DNA of 64,000 nucleotides, taken from assembly GCA_009746045.1 (NCBI GenBank), contig RPFO01000448.1, positions 1,077,065 to 1,141,064 of the forward strand. The letters are read 5' to 3'. The notes below the pieces were generated by a model, which saw only the letters and a list, made by a program, of their open reading frames with translations, was not told where the DNA came from and searched no databases. Shown one piece after another: positions 20,938 to 31,964 of this stretch (positions within the stretch are counted from its first letter, which is position 1; each line of letters begins with the position of its first letter). The DNA is from Mesostigma viride (Eukaryota; Streptophyta; Mesostigmatophyceae; Mesostigmatales; Mesostigmataceae). The position numbers and the translations under genes were made by a program.

Positions 20938-21872
20938 TCACGGACCAGGGTGGTGAGTTCAGGGGTGAGTTCCAGGAGTTGCTGGATGGATGTCTTATTG
21001 ATCACCGTCGCACTTCTCGGGAGCATCCTCAGGCCAATGGTTTGGCTGAGAGATTGGTGCAGACCGTCAAGCAGGCGCTGCGCAAGTGGAGCCTGCAGGT
21101 GCCGGAGTCGGCCAGGTGGGATCGCGAGTTGGCATGGATTGCCATGGGTTATCGCATGTCTCCCCAGGAGTCTCTCGCTACCTTCTCCCCGTATTTCCTT
21201 CTGTTCGGGCGTAATCCTCTTTTGCCTACGGAGGCACAGGTTGCGCACCCCGAACCCATGGCCTTCGACAACGCTCAGCAATTTTTGGTTGAGGTGCTGG
21301 CCAGGGCAGAGACTTTTAAGAAGGTCATGCCCATCGCGATGAACAACTTGTTCATTGCTCAGCACAGGGACTCCCTGCGTTACGCTCAGCGCCGGGGGGG
21401 CGCATACATGGCTCGCCAGCTGCGGTTTAGGCCAGGGCAGTATGTTTTCCTGCGCACTCAGCTGAAGCACACTTTGGATGTGGAGGCGGGGCCCACCATT
21501 TTGCGCATTGTGGCTATCAAACCATCGGGAGTGGCAATTTTGGAGGGCGCCGACGGGAGCCGTACGACTGACAACCTCAGCAATCTCAGTCCCTGCTCGC
21601 TGCCCAATTTGGTCCACGACCTCCAACCGCACACGTCTCGCCGAGTCAAGGACGCCCAGTGTCAGGTTTGTCACCGGGTCGATCAGGCGGAGTCCATGTT
21701 ATTGTGTGATCAGTGTAACTGTGGTTGGCACATGCAGTGCTTGCAGCCAGTGGTCACCAGCATTCCGGAGGGGGATTGGTTTTGTCCAGTGTGCACCGCT
21801 GCGCAGTTTACCTCCCGCAGCTTGACTGCGGTCACCGCTGCCCTTGTCTTGGTACGATCGCTGTCTTCGTGA
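20920..21872 (+). CDS. Integrase C-terminal half with PHD finger
   Basis: Supplies the second Asp (VVTDQGGEFRGEF, ~20933) and the Glu (HPQANGLAERLVQTVKQAL, ~21050), then the C-terminal domain (ARQLRFRPGQYVFLRTQ; GVAILEGADG). At the very C-terminus is a C4HC3 PHD finger (21660-21810): CQVCHRVDQAESMLLCDQC, CGWHMQCLQP, GDWFCPVC. PHD fingers usually read histone H3 tails, so this may replace the chromodomain seen in other gypsy elements. The frame is entered from 19120-20937 by a shift; the first Met is 20979. Confidence 0.9.
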
Positions 21873-21887
21873 TGGGGCCGGTCGCCA

Positions 21888-21898
21888 GCGAGGGGGGG
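21888..21898 (+). promoter_or_regulatory. Polypurine tract candidate
   Basis: 'gcgaggggggg' immediately before B1, after the stop at 21872. A PPT marks the start of plus-strand synthesis and normally abuts the 3' LTR, which would make B1+A2 (21899-23297) the replication LTR. Confidence 0.6.
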
Positions 21899-22040
21899 AA
21901 TCATGGGACAGGTCCTCGCCCACCCCACAGGGCATGCAGTTAAGGCAGGCACGTCAGCTCAGCTCATTTGGGTTTTACCAAATTAAGCTGAGTGGCCAGC
22001 CGCCATGGTGGCGCCGGAGATTGTGGCACGCAGACGCGAC
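21899..22040 (+). repeat. Split repeat B1 (142 bp)
   Basis: Identical by eye to B2 (23297-23438). Contains a hairpin around CTCAGCTCATTTGG / CCAAATTAAGCTGAG. B1 is joined to A2 by three extra bases (AGC). No B sequence accompanies A1 at the left end. Confidence 0.9.
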
Positions 22041-22043
22041 AGC

Positions 22044-23297
22044 TGTCACGGACGCGAGCTATGTCATCCGGGCGGCGCCCACTATGCACAAGACCGGTGA
22101 CGTGCGCAAGGAATTTGTTTTCTACGCATTTTCGACAAAGGCTAGTGACCGGGGGGGACACTAGCACTTGCAGCATAAGAGCGGACGAAAGTGTACGTGC
22201 AGCGCGCCGGGCCAGGCACAGCTGGGCGCGCAGCACTGACTTGAGCGGACGGCAGCACAAGTGCGCAGCGTCGAGAGGATCATACGCGTGTTAGTGGACA
22301 GCTGGAGCTGAAGCTGGACTGCTGGACTTCAACAGCGCCGAGGCTATTGACAGGCCAGGTGTCTTTGTGGTGTAGAATAGCGGGTCAACGTTATGAGGAC
22401 TGGACAGAAAATGGAAAAGGACAATTTGCGGTGCGGAGCCAGATCGCTGGAATGAATGCGAAATCGCTGGCAGCCCTACAAAGGGATTTCTTCTAGAAAG
22501 GAACGATTAGACGCAATGTTTGCTGGGCCACTCACACGCAAGGTGTGAGCGTGCAGATTGTCTGAAGGATATTATGCTTCGACCTTGCTGGACGTGACTC
22601 AATGTCGGACATTCCCAGGGACAGAAATGCCGGAGCCTCTAGGAGATGAGATCGGCAACAGGGTAGCAATTTAGATTTGTCGGGATGCCTTCCTGCTTTT
22701 GTTGGCATGTGTGGTAGAAAGCCAGGACGGCAACTGGAATGCGGTTTCTATTTGCATGGTTCAGGCAGCAAGATAGTTTTGGCATTCCTGGCTGGACTGA
22801 CAAGTGTGGCGTGTGTCATGCGTGTGGCATGCATGACGAATGGTTTGGTTCATAGTCGAAGAGGACTCTCACGCAGCGTGTAGTCTCTTCGAGTCTCTCG
22901 TTAGTGGCCTTCGTGTTTCTCCCTTTCCTTGGGAGCAAGGCCGGTAGCATGTCATGGAGCGCTGCCTAACTGCGGGCTCGTGAGCATGGAGTGCATCGAT
23001 ATTGAGACTATCAACGTGTTGTAATTGTATTAACTTTCTCAATAAATTCCGCATGTGCGGCTTCATCATCAGACTGTGCAAAGTGTGTGTTGTGAAAGCA
23101 TTGTTCTATAGCAGGGGAGGCAAAAGCACCCTCTTGCACCATCATATTGTCGCAATTAGAGTAGTTGGAGCGTCTAGCTAACGCCCCAGCAAGGATATTC
23201 AAACGCGGCACGCGACGGTACACAAGGGGATCAAGAAGGTGGTCATCAGGCACGAGGGACAGTTCCTTGTCCTCGGCTGAGAGCCCTCTTTTCATTA
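22044..23297 (+). repeat. Terminal repeat A2
   Basis: 1254-bp near-identical copy of A1. Confidence 0.95.
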
Positions 23298-23438
23298 ATC
23301 ATGGGACAGGTCCTCGCCCACCCCACAGGGCATGCAGTTAAGGCAGGCACGTCAGCTCAGCTCATTTGGGTTTTACCAAATTAAGCTGAGTGGCCAGCCG
23401 CCATGGTGGCGCCGGAGATTGTGGCACGCAGACGCGAC
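23297..23438 (+). repeat. Split repeat B2 (142 bp)
   Basis: Identical to B1; ends GCAGACGCGAC and is followed by the AAGCA target duplication (23439-23443). Confidence 0.9.
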
Positions 23439-23443
23439 AAGCA

Positions 23444-24180
23444 TTGTGTCCCGCAAAATGCACACTGCCTCCTTTCTAACAAGCACGAGCCACTTTCTTT
23501 AGGAGACAGGTGCCAGCTCGTCAGTGTCTGGGGAAAATGATGCCGCTGCTTAGGAAGACCGCGTGAATTTCCTCGAACACAACTGTCTATAAAGCAAAAG
23601 AAATTTCAGAGAAGCATGGAAATAAAAGCATTACGCCTTCCCGACAGGTTGTGGGCCAGGCGCTGCAGCAAGCCCTGAGCCACGTCACAGACGAACTTGC
23701 TAAAAAACATCCAGGAATCCAGCGATGCAGCGCCAGGACCCGCAACTTCATGGCTGCATCTGGCCGGAAAGAAGGCAAAAAGCTTACGCTCAACGAGCTA
23801 AGAAAGCAGGAAAGCGCTATCTTAGGACGTTTAATACAAGAACGTACCATAACGGGCATTTATTCGTGCCCAGGCGCACAAGAAAGGCCACCCTTTCATG
23901 GAGAGGTCGGGCGCGCATCGCGCAGGCCTAATGTTATCTTACCGCAAAATGACGGGAAAGGTAAAGATAGCAGCGGGAATTTTTACGGCTTTAGAAACAT
24001 AATTAAACTAGCTTCCATTAGGACCATCAAAACTGGCAACAATCGACAATCACACCTGCAGGCATCCATTATACTTTATTCATCCCGACAGAAATTCAGG
24101 CCGGACCCCCCCTGCCCATGGTAAAGAAAAAGAGCCCGCGACATTATAGATCGCAACTATCCCACCATAAATTAGAATCG
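23444..24180. other. Unassigned stretch with one 157-codon ORF
   Basis: Plus-strand ORF 23651-24124 is Lys/Arg/Ser-rich with no domain that I recognise. It lies between the gypsy element and the LINE remnant and may be part of an old insertion. No function proposed. Confidence 0.4.
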
Positions 24181-24306
24181 GTAACTAATTTTCTCCAAGA
24201 ATCGAGCATTTTTTCTGCTTTCCGCGAGCCAGATTTGTCACGTTTCGTCTAAAAGCAGTCTCCATGGCCACTTCCGCAAGGGGTGCGCGCACCGTGCACC
24301 CACTTT

Positions 24307-26033
24307 TCACGGTACGGAGGGTACCGCGGAATTTTTTTGGCGCGGAAAATATTCGCCGCGCCGAGTCCCCGGCAGGGCCCACATCAGTCGGTATTCACCC
24401 ATGGTCTGTGCGGGCAAGATGGCCGGCAATTGCATGGCAAAGAGGAGGCGGCGGAGTCGGATGGTATTATGGGTGACAAGAGGGAGCTCGCAGTAGAGCT
24501 CGGCCCGGGTGCGGCGTTCTTGGTAGCGGACGCCGAGGATATGACGGAGCATTCGAGTGTCACGGTGCCATCAAGCTGCTGGCTCAGCGCCTGGTCCAGG
24601 GTCCACGCCTCGCAGCCATAAAGGAGGATGCTGAGGACAAGGGCCTTGAACAGAATGCGCTTGCGTCGCTCACTCAGGTAGCGGCATGGGTCCAGAACCT
24701 GTCGAGGCGGCAAAGGGCCGGGCCCAGGCCTGGCCAATGCGGGTGTTGATGTCGTCGGCCGTGGAGGGAAGCCAACTACCAAGGATCGAGCTTGAAGCGA
24801 GTCGCCGCGGGGGGACGGGGCTGCCGTCCAGCAATTAAGAGGAGGGTGGGTGGGGCTATCCCAGTGCAGGGAAGCCGATGGCCATGACCTCCGTTTTCTT
24901 GCTGATCATAAGCCCCACCGCCCGTGCTTCCAGTGATAAGCTGTCTAGCCAGAGTTGGGCTGACTCCGGGGTTTCCACGAGTGTCGTGTCATCAGCGTAG
25001 ATCAGATCGCTCAGGCGGTAGGGTGGGTCAACCCCGCCGCGTATAGCTGGCGTACTCCGTGACCTCGATCCCCGGCGGGCGCCCCTCCACCCGGGCGAAG
25101 CGGGCTTGTGCACGCCACATAATATAGTCCACCATAATGATGAATAGATATGGGGAGAGGACCGCCTCTGTGACCTATAGCTCGCGAGAGGTGAAAGGAG
25201 GCATGTCTGACGGGTCGCCAAGCGGGCCGATCAGTGGGGGGACTAGGTAGTCCGCCGCTGACCTACTACAGTAAGGCGGGGCCGGGGGCCCGGCGGGGCC
25301 GCCGACCAGGGCAGCCGGGCGGGCGGCGGCAGCTGGGATGAGCAGGGCCGGGCCCGCGGGGGCGGCGCAGCTGTCCCCACGACCTCGGCCGTGGCCGCGG
25401 CCCAGGTACGAAGCCGCTTGGCGGGGGCGCCAGGAACGTCGTGGCGGTGGGGCCGGCCGAGGCCGTCCGGGTGCCCGAGGCGCTTGTACCAGAACCATGC
25501 AGGCCCCCTTGCCGTCGTGCTTCTGCTGGCAGCTGCGCAGGTCCTTGACCATCTGCTGAGCGTCTGCCTTCTCAGCCTGCTCGTAGGCGACCCGCAGAGC
25601 CGCTTGCAGCCCCGGTTTGGCGGTCGGGTCCCTGTTGCGGCGGAGCATCTGCCTAGCGGCGACCACTGTCGGTGCGTGGCGGTGGACAGCACTGGCTGTC
25701 GTCGCGGAGGCAAGGAGGGGAGGGTGCGGGCAGCCAGACGGTACTTGGCAGCGATACCGCGGAGGATATCACTGAAATATCACCCGGCGGCGGAATGGCG
25801 TGTAACTGCTGGCGACTGCCCCTGGCGTCGAAGACTGCCAGGAAGTTGTCCCGGTGCGATGTCATAGCGGCCTGCTCCTCTGCTGACATCTTGTCAGCAT
25901 CCTTCAGTACAATCCGGAGCACCTTGAGATCTGGCTGAGGCGCCAGTTGTCGCGACGGTTTCACACCAGGGAACCGCAATCTGATGCGGGCGAGCACGAG
26001 ACGGTGATCAGATTCCACCGTGCTGACAGACAC
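24307..26033 (-). pseudogene. Broken LINE ORF2 (endonuclease C-term and reverse transcriptase)
   Basis: Minus-strand pieces in order: STVESDHRLVLARIRLRF (25970-26030, the SDH end of an AP-like endonuclease), a degenerate Arg/Pro-rich linker (25175-25713), RT catalytic region YRLSDLIYADDTTLVETPE (~24960-25010), and thumb/C-terminal SILLYGCEAWTLDQALSQQLD (~24600-24660) followed by MLRHILGVRYQERRTRAELY in another frame. The RT finger region seems deleted. The YADD box and YGCEAWTL are typical of non-LTR elements. The right edge at 26031-26050 carries a 20-bp sequence shared with 41719-41738. Confidence 0.82.
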
Positions 26034-26050
26034 AACGGTCCGAGCCCCGC

Positions 26051-27040
26051 CAAAAACGACTATCTCATTCCGTCCTAGCCACCAAATTGGCGCGAGATCC
26101 CGAAAATCTGGTGGGCGGGAAGGTGACGACGAGGCAAAAAGTCACGCAGCACCCATTTTGGCCGTGAAAATCCTAGCGACCGTCCTGAGAACACATTACG
26201 GACAGCGAATTCATTTTGAGCCTTCATAACTCATCTACTTCACGTAGATATTTTTTTATCCTAAAGAAATCGGCCCATTTTTTCAGGAAAACAGAAAAAG
26301 GGCGGGCATTTTCGCGAGATCGGGTCAGGTCCGCTGCATTTTGCAGTGGACCCCCAAAAAGTCACACTTGAAACTTATCGAAAACGGCGACAGTGTATAG
26401 CTCGAGGTAAGCCGCTCGCACGATTTTATGACTAATTCAAAAATTTTTGACCGAAAAACTTTTTGATAAAACGACCGCCATTGTAAATGCCTCGTTGCCG
26501 CAGCAGTTGGAACTGCATGCCAGGAGGGTGCGTGCGGGGCTGATCATGGCAACGCACGTAAAAATATGCCACTCCCTCGTTTCTTTCATTTTTGGCATCC
26601 CATTTGCGCAGGGTGCTTCAACAACTTCTAGAGCGAAGCCCAGCCTGATTTTTTGCTGGCTCTGTAGTGTAGACCTGCGCTCATCACTGAATAGGCACCT
26701 CATGCAAATGGCACCTCCTGACGTGGGCCGGGCCCAGTGATGTTAGACGCCGCAAGGCCCGCACCTTCAAAGAACAGCTATAGTAGAGGACATGGGGGGC
26801 CTATAGGCCTCTCCGTGATTTGGAAGAAGATGATGGACAAGGCCAAGTGGGCCCAGGTCATAGAGGACAACGAGCCCCCCCCAGTGGGGAAGCGCCCGCG
26901 TGTGCAATCCCGTGGGAGGCACGCCAGACAGCTCCCCTATAGGGCAGCGTGCGGCTGTCTAGATAGATGTTGTAGTTGCTGTTAGATATAGATGTAGTAG
27001 GTAGCTGATGTAGATAGATTAGACCGGTAGGACTGTTTGC
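26051..27040. other. AT-rich non-coding stretch
   Basis: Rich in short A/T runs with small ORFs (26447-26740, 26737-26985) lacking domains. No gene supported. Confidence 0.5.
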
Positions 27041-27124
27041 ACCCATCCATCCATCCATCCATCGGGGTTAATGCTCCGTGACTCCCCAACGGGAGCACGA
27101 GTCTAATTAATTAATTAATTAATC
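27041..27124. repeat. Two microsatellites: (CCAT)n and (TTAA)n
   Basis: CCAT repeated about 5 times at 27043-27062 and TAAT/TTAA repeated about 5 times at 27102-27123. Confidence 0.9.
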
Positions 27125-28044
27125 GATCACTGAATATCGCCTGCGATCGTTGCGAAATGAAGCATGAATACGCCTTGCGCTGGTTGAGTCGACGCTGTAC
27201 AGTGGAACCTGCTTTTTCGGCATCCCGATCCAAGGTAGGGTGAAGCCAGCCCCGTTCGCCATCCAGATTTTCTGCCTGTCTCTTTCCCCCAGGCTCGTGA
27301 AAGCGCCTCGTTCATGTTACGCCGGACTCCTCGTCAAGCATCGCTGCTCGAGAGGGAGATGTAAGCCATGGCCAGCCTCCCCAAACAGCGTGATGTGCGC
27401 CTGTTCATTCTTCCAAGTGTAATTCATGGCGTAGGAAGCTGAGCCTGAAGGCAACAAACAGAAGGTACATGTCCTGTATTCAACAGTCAGCACATATAGG
27501 TGTGTTGATGTGCAACCCTGGAGCTTATCCAGCTTTAACAGGCCATACAACACGCAGTGCTGGGGCTCCACTTTAGCGGACTGTTGGTAAGTATTTCAAC
27601 CTCTTTCCTTGGCCAGATTATAATGCACCATGTTTATCAATGATGGGCGGCGTGTTCTGATCTGGGGCTGGGAGGCACGAAGAAACCAGGGGGGAGCCCA
27701 GGTACAGTATGTGAAGTGCGCAGATGCTGTTGCTGCCTTGGGAAACCCAGGATCATTGCCCTTGTTACATTCAGATATGTTGAAGCAGGCTGAGCTGTAC
27801 ATGGAAGAAGGCTGAACTATACATGGTGGAAGGGGGCTGATTTGTCTTTGATATGGTTGCTGCCTATGATGATGAATATTGTTGCGGGCACAACAGAGTG
27901 CACAATGGGCTTACAGCATTGCGTTAGAGGCATGAATCTCACCAGGACACCTTCTACGGGCTCACAACAACATCACAATAACGATTACCAAAGTGCTTGC
28001 TGCCACACCACTGCCACATCACTCCCCACCACCCCAACACACCT
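27125..28044. other. Unassigned stretch
   Basis: Only short ORFs on either strand (up to 117 codons at 27842-28195); no domain, no repeat. Confidence 0.4.
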
Positions 28045-28082
28045 ACAGTACCAACCCGCGGTAACGCAACTAGTTACGCAAC
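28045..28082. repeat. Inverted repeat, left arm (38 bp)
   Basis: Perfect reverse complement of 33323-33360. Contains GGTAACGCAACTAGTTACGC. Could be the end of a large foldback element or two copies of a short repeat in opposite orientation. Confidence 0.75.
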
Positions 28083-29219
28083 AATGGTACTTTCCACGGC
28101 GACCGATCGAATGTTTGTTGCGTAACTACCAAGGACCGATACGGCCCAAAGTGGTGGCGAATTTCGTACTTGAAGTTCCGCACGAGACAGACTGACTGAC
28201 TTGTTACGAGCTGACCACCGGCCCAACACGTAATGTACCTACAGAAGTACAGAACGTAAAAGGGGCCTGGCTGTGTAGTGTATACGTGCGAAGGTGGCCA
28301 TGGCGGTGCGCGTTCCATGAAAACTTGCCTAATTTGTCGGCCGAAATGCAAAAAAGTTATGGAGATCGATGCTGTATGAAAGATACTCCAAAAGATGTTT
28401 TGTTGACGAAATATGCATTAGGTATGAAAGACCGCTGCCCTTCTTTAACCCACGGTTGCGAGGGGGTCTGATTCGCAAATCTGGCCGCGATGAATATATT
28501 AGATTGGCTTCTTGCCAGAGTGATAGCCAAGATTCCTGGTATTGAACGACGCAGAAGGGAGGGGTTTAAAGTGAGGAAATAGGAATCAAGCGAATTAGCT
28601 TTGATTTGTGGCCATTTCCGGTTTCCTTCGGAGGTAAAGTAAGCAGGCCTGCGCGAAGCGCATTCCAGCCTGCCATGGTTAACTCGCTTTCCTCGCGTGC
28701 CAGGCAGGTAATCAGGCCTGCTGCGGAAGGCTCTTTTTCTGCACCTCATCTACCAATCTGTTTGCGCTTGAACAGTCCGTTATGGCTTGGTTTTAGCGTC
28801 ATCTCCGGGATGTTCTTACCGTTTTGTTCGCCGTTTTGTTTCCTCGCCAAATTTCCCGCAGCTTTTGCTATTTTGACTAACGTTTCCGGTGGCGTGCTTG
28901 TAAGATTGTCGAGAACTGGCCAGGAAGACATTGATTTTGCTGCACGTGCTTCATTTATTTTTTAAAGTTTGTATTAGAGAGTCTATATTGCGTAGTCAGG
29001 AAACCGACCTGACCTGCCTGGTGGCGGCGTCCTTGTTCCAAGAAGCGTGCAAAAGACTGGTCAGTTTCTAGGCGTTATTGCTGTTATTAACGGCATTGCT
29101 ACATTTTAATCAGATTTTACTTTTCTCAGCATGCCATCTGCAAATTTTGTGGTCCATGCCTTACATGCATTCAGGCGTGCTGAATGCCTTGTAATCCATA
29201 AGCCCCGTGCTTTGTGGAT
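28083..29219. other. Unassigned stretch
   Basis: ORFs up to 130 codons (28357-28749 minus, 28606-28965 plus) show no domain. No gene supported. Confidence 0.4.
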
Positions 29220-29800
29220 GGTGGTTGGACATTACTGTAGGAGGTGATGGCGTATGTGCGTGGATGGTGCTTGAATGGTGGGGGGCTGCAGCAATGCGTG
29301 TGTGGATGGTGGTTGGATGGCGAGGGATTGCTGCCATGCATGCACTAATGGTTGTTTGATGGTGGTGGGCTGCAGCCATGTGTGCGTGGATGATGGTTGG
29401 ATGGTGGGGGGTTGCAGCCATGTGTTGTGCGTGGATGGTGGTTGGATTGTGGGGGGTTCAGCCATGCATGCGTGGATGGTGGTTGGATGGTGAGGTTTTG
29501 CTGCCATGCATGCGTGCCGATGGTGGTTTGATGGTGGGGGGTTGCAGCCATGTGTGCGTGGATGGTGGTTGGAAGATGGGGGGTTGCAGCCATGTGTGCG
29601 TGGATGGTGGTTGGATGGTGGGGGGTGCAGCCATGCATGCGTGGATGGTGGTTGGATGGTGGGGGGATGCTGCCATGCATGCATTAATGGTTGTTTGATG
29701 GTGGTGGGCTGCAGCCATGTGTGCGTGGATGATGGTTTGATAGTGGGGGGTTGCAGCCATGCGTGCGTGGATGGTAGTTGGATGATGGGGGTGTAGGGAG
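29220..29800 (+). repeat. ~42-bp minisatellite, GTGGATGGTGGTTGGATGG type
   Basis: About 13 degenerate units built on 'gtgcgtggatggtggttgg', 'atggtggggggt' and 'tgcagccatg'; adjacent 'ttgcagccatgtg' markers are 42 bp apart at 29542 and 29584. G-rich on this strand. All overlapping Pro/His or Trp/Gly-rich ORFs are products of the repeat. Confidence 0.95.
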
Positions 29801-29894
29801 TCCTTGATGGTGGGGATGTAGGGACTTCTTGATACTTCTAAGTCATGGATTATAATTAATGGATTAAAGTAAGCTTGATGAGACGAAATTTAGT

Positions 29895-30310
29895 TCAATT
29901 GACAATTGACAATTGACAATTGAATTGACAATTCAATTGACAATTCAATTGACAATTCAATTGACAATTCAATTGACAACTCAATTGACAATTCAATTGA
30001 CAACTCAATTGACAGTTCAATTGACAATTCAATTCAATCAATTCAATTCAATTCAATTCAATTCAATTCAATTCAATTCAATTCAATTCAATTCAATTCA
30101 ATTCAATTCAATTCAATTCAATTCAATTCAATTCAATTCAATTCAATTCAATTCAATTCAATTCAATTCAATTCAATTCAATTCAATTCAATTCAATTCA
30201 ATTCAATTCAATTCAATTCAATTCAATTCAATTCAATTCAATTCAATTCAATTCAAGTCAATTCAAGTCAGTTCAGTTCAATTCAATTCTATTCAATTTA
30301 AATAATTCAA
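29895..30310. repeat. (TTCAA)n pentanucleotide tract with (CAATTGA) flank
   Basis: 29895-30022 alternates 'caattga' and 'caattcaattga' blocks; 30023-30254 is an almost pure ATTCA array of about 46 units; the right edge degenerates to 'caagtca' and 'cagttca'. Confidence 0.98.
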
Positions 30311-30360
30311 TTCAACTTCGCATAGTCTAGCCGTAAATTTCTTGGATCATGAACAATGGG

Positions 30361-30540
30361 CAGTTGCAACCACCATCCATGCACGCATGGCTGCACCCCC
30401 CACCATCCCACCACCATCCACGCATGCATGGCTGCAACCCCCCACCATCCCACCACCATCCATGCACACATGGCAGCAAATCCTCACCATCCAACCACTA
30501 TTTATCCACGCACGCTAGCTGCAGCCCCCAACCATCCAAC
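30361..30540 (-). repeat. Inverted copy of the ~42-bp minisatellite
   Basis: About four units reading 'ccaccatccatgcacgcatggctgcaccc', the reverse complement of the 29220-29800 unit. Together they flank the pentanucleotide tract as a giant imperfect palindrome. Two CCCTAAA units follow at 30549-30562. Confidence 0.93.
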
Positions 30541-30564
30541 CATCACAACCCTAAACCCTAAACA

Positions 30565-31416
30565 GTTGTAAGCCCAGCTCAGCATCTTATAATCCTCCTC
30601 CTCCTGGCTAAACTGTTTATTTTGACATGACATGGCCAGCATACTGACTGGCACATTATGCCCATGGTTTGTCACCAAGATTTTCTATCACCCGTATAAG
30701 CTTGAAAGCACCCTTGAAGCAGCCCATGGCCAAACAATCACGCAATATGAACGTAGCAAAAGAATAAATAACATCTATGAATGTTATTCAACGCATTTAG
30801 CGTTAGAAACATGCACTACCACACCATGGTGTGGCATTTGCATGGTAAAAAAAGAGGGCTTTAGAGAGGGCCAGGCAACGGTCGAGAAAGATCATCAAGG
30901 CTGAAAAGTGACAACGCCTCACAAGATTAAATTCATTTACAAACGTCAGGAAACCATGGGGGAACGATAAACCAGCCATACCTTGCATGGCTAACGTTAC
31001 CTTGGCCCAGGCAGTGCCCGCAAAAGCGGCACTTTGCGGCACACAAGCTGTGATGTGACAGGGTGGTCAAAATCGTCACATCTTTACTGCCGCTGCCTAT
31101 ATTCAACGACGATGCATGATAACAAGTAATTAAATAAACCTAGACACCCGCCGGGTTGCGCCGTAAAGCACTTGTAGTAATCAATTCCGTCGAACCTGCC
31201 TGATCGCAGTTTTTCCCAGCAAGAACACTGACGGCACGTGGTAAATCGCATCCCCGCGAGCTAAAAATTGATCCGAATCATATTTGGGACGTATAAGCTC
31301 TATTTCCTGAGTTTGGCCGGGAAATTCGTCCGCAAACGTACAGTAAATTGCAAGCACGGGTGCAAAGCCGCCATGGCTAAGTCGTGCATTTCCGAAACGC
31401 GCACGGTGCCAATTCA
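30565..31416. other. Unassigned stretch
   Basis: An ORF at 30632-30904 (90 codons) has scattered Cys but no known domain. No gene supported. Confidence 0.4.
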
Positions 31417-31830
31417 CGCACTTCAGGTTGCACGGTGTGGTCGTGCGATTCTGAGAAGTGCGCACCCGGGGGGAAACCGGCCCCTTGCGCACTCCCTAGT
31501 TACGCACTCCCTAGTAAAGTCGATAGATTGCGTACCTACACCTTTGGAAATGGCATTGTTTTCTTTCAAACGCACACTCCAGGTTGCGCGCGGTGTGGTT
31601 GTGCGATTCTGAGAAGTGCGCACCCGGGGGGAAACCGGCCCCTTGCGCACTCCCTAGTTACGCACTCCCTAGTAAAGTCGATAGATTGCGTACCTACACC
31701 TTTGGAAATGGCATTGTTTTCTTTCAAACGCACACTCCAGGTTGCGCGCGGTGTGGTCGTGCGATTCTGAGAAGTGCGCACCCGGGGGAAAACCGGCCCC
31801 TTGAGCACGCAAGTCGGTAGATTGCGTACC
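31417..31830. repeat. 158-bp tandem repeat, about 2.5 copies
   Basis: 'attctgagaagtgcgcaccc' recurs at 31448, 31606 and 31764, an exact 158-bp period. Units carry 'ccctagttacgcactccctag'. Confidence 0.93.
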
Positions 31831-31964
31831 TTGGGAGACGGCATTATTAGTACTTACATATGTGTCAGAGACGGTATTAGTACATAAGTGTCAGATGAGG
31901 GTACACATGTATCGGCTTCGTTGTGGATCACGCCACTAAAATGACTAAATACAGTAAGATAAGC

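Larger units (their letters stand above)
12295..23438 (+). mobile_element. Ty3/gypsy element encoding a C5 DNA methyltransferase and an integrase-PHD, with split terminal repeats
   Basis: 11.1-kb element. Layout: A1 (12295-13550), internal region with Gag-protease, methyltransferase, RT, RNase H and integrase-PHD, then B1 (21899-22040), A2 (22044-23297), B2 (23297-23438). AAGCA flanks both outer ends (12290-12294 and 23439-23443), a 5-bp target duplication expected of a DDE integrase. A1 and A2 differ at only a few positions, so insertion is recent. Pol order RT-RNaseH-IN assigns it to Ty3/gypsy. Coding frames are broken at about 16950, 17900, 18400-18570, 19105 and 20912. Confidence 0.9.

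Noticed and set aside
12295-23438. Tyrosine-recombinase (PAT/Ngaro) retrotransposon, from the split repeats
   Set aside because: No tyrosine recombinase frame is visible; the element has a full DDE integrase and a 5-bp target duplication.
29160-29800. Several overlapping His/Pro- or Trp/Gly-rich ORFs
   Set aside because: All are direct translations of the 42-bp minisatellite in different frames.
29913-30305. 130-codon ORF of Ile-Gln-Phe-Asn-Ser repeats
   Set aside because: Translation of the TTCAA pentanucleotide tract; a 5-base unit keeps long frames open by chance.
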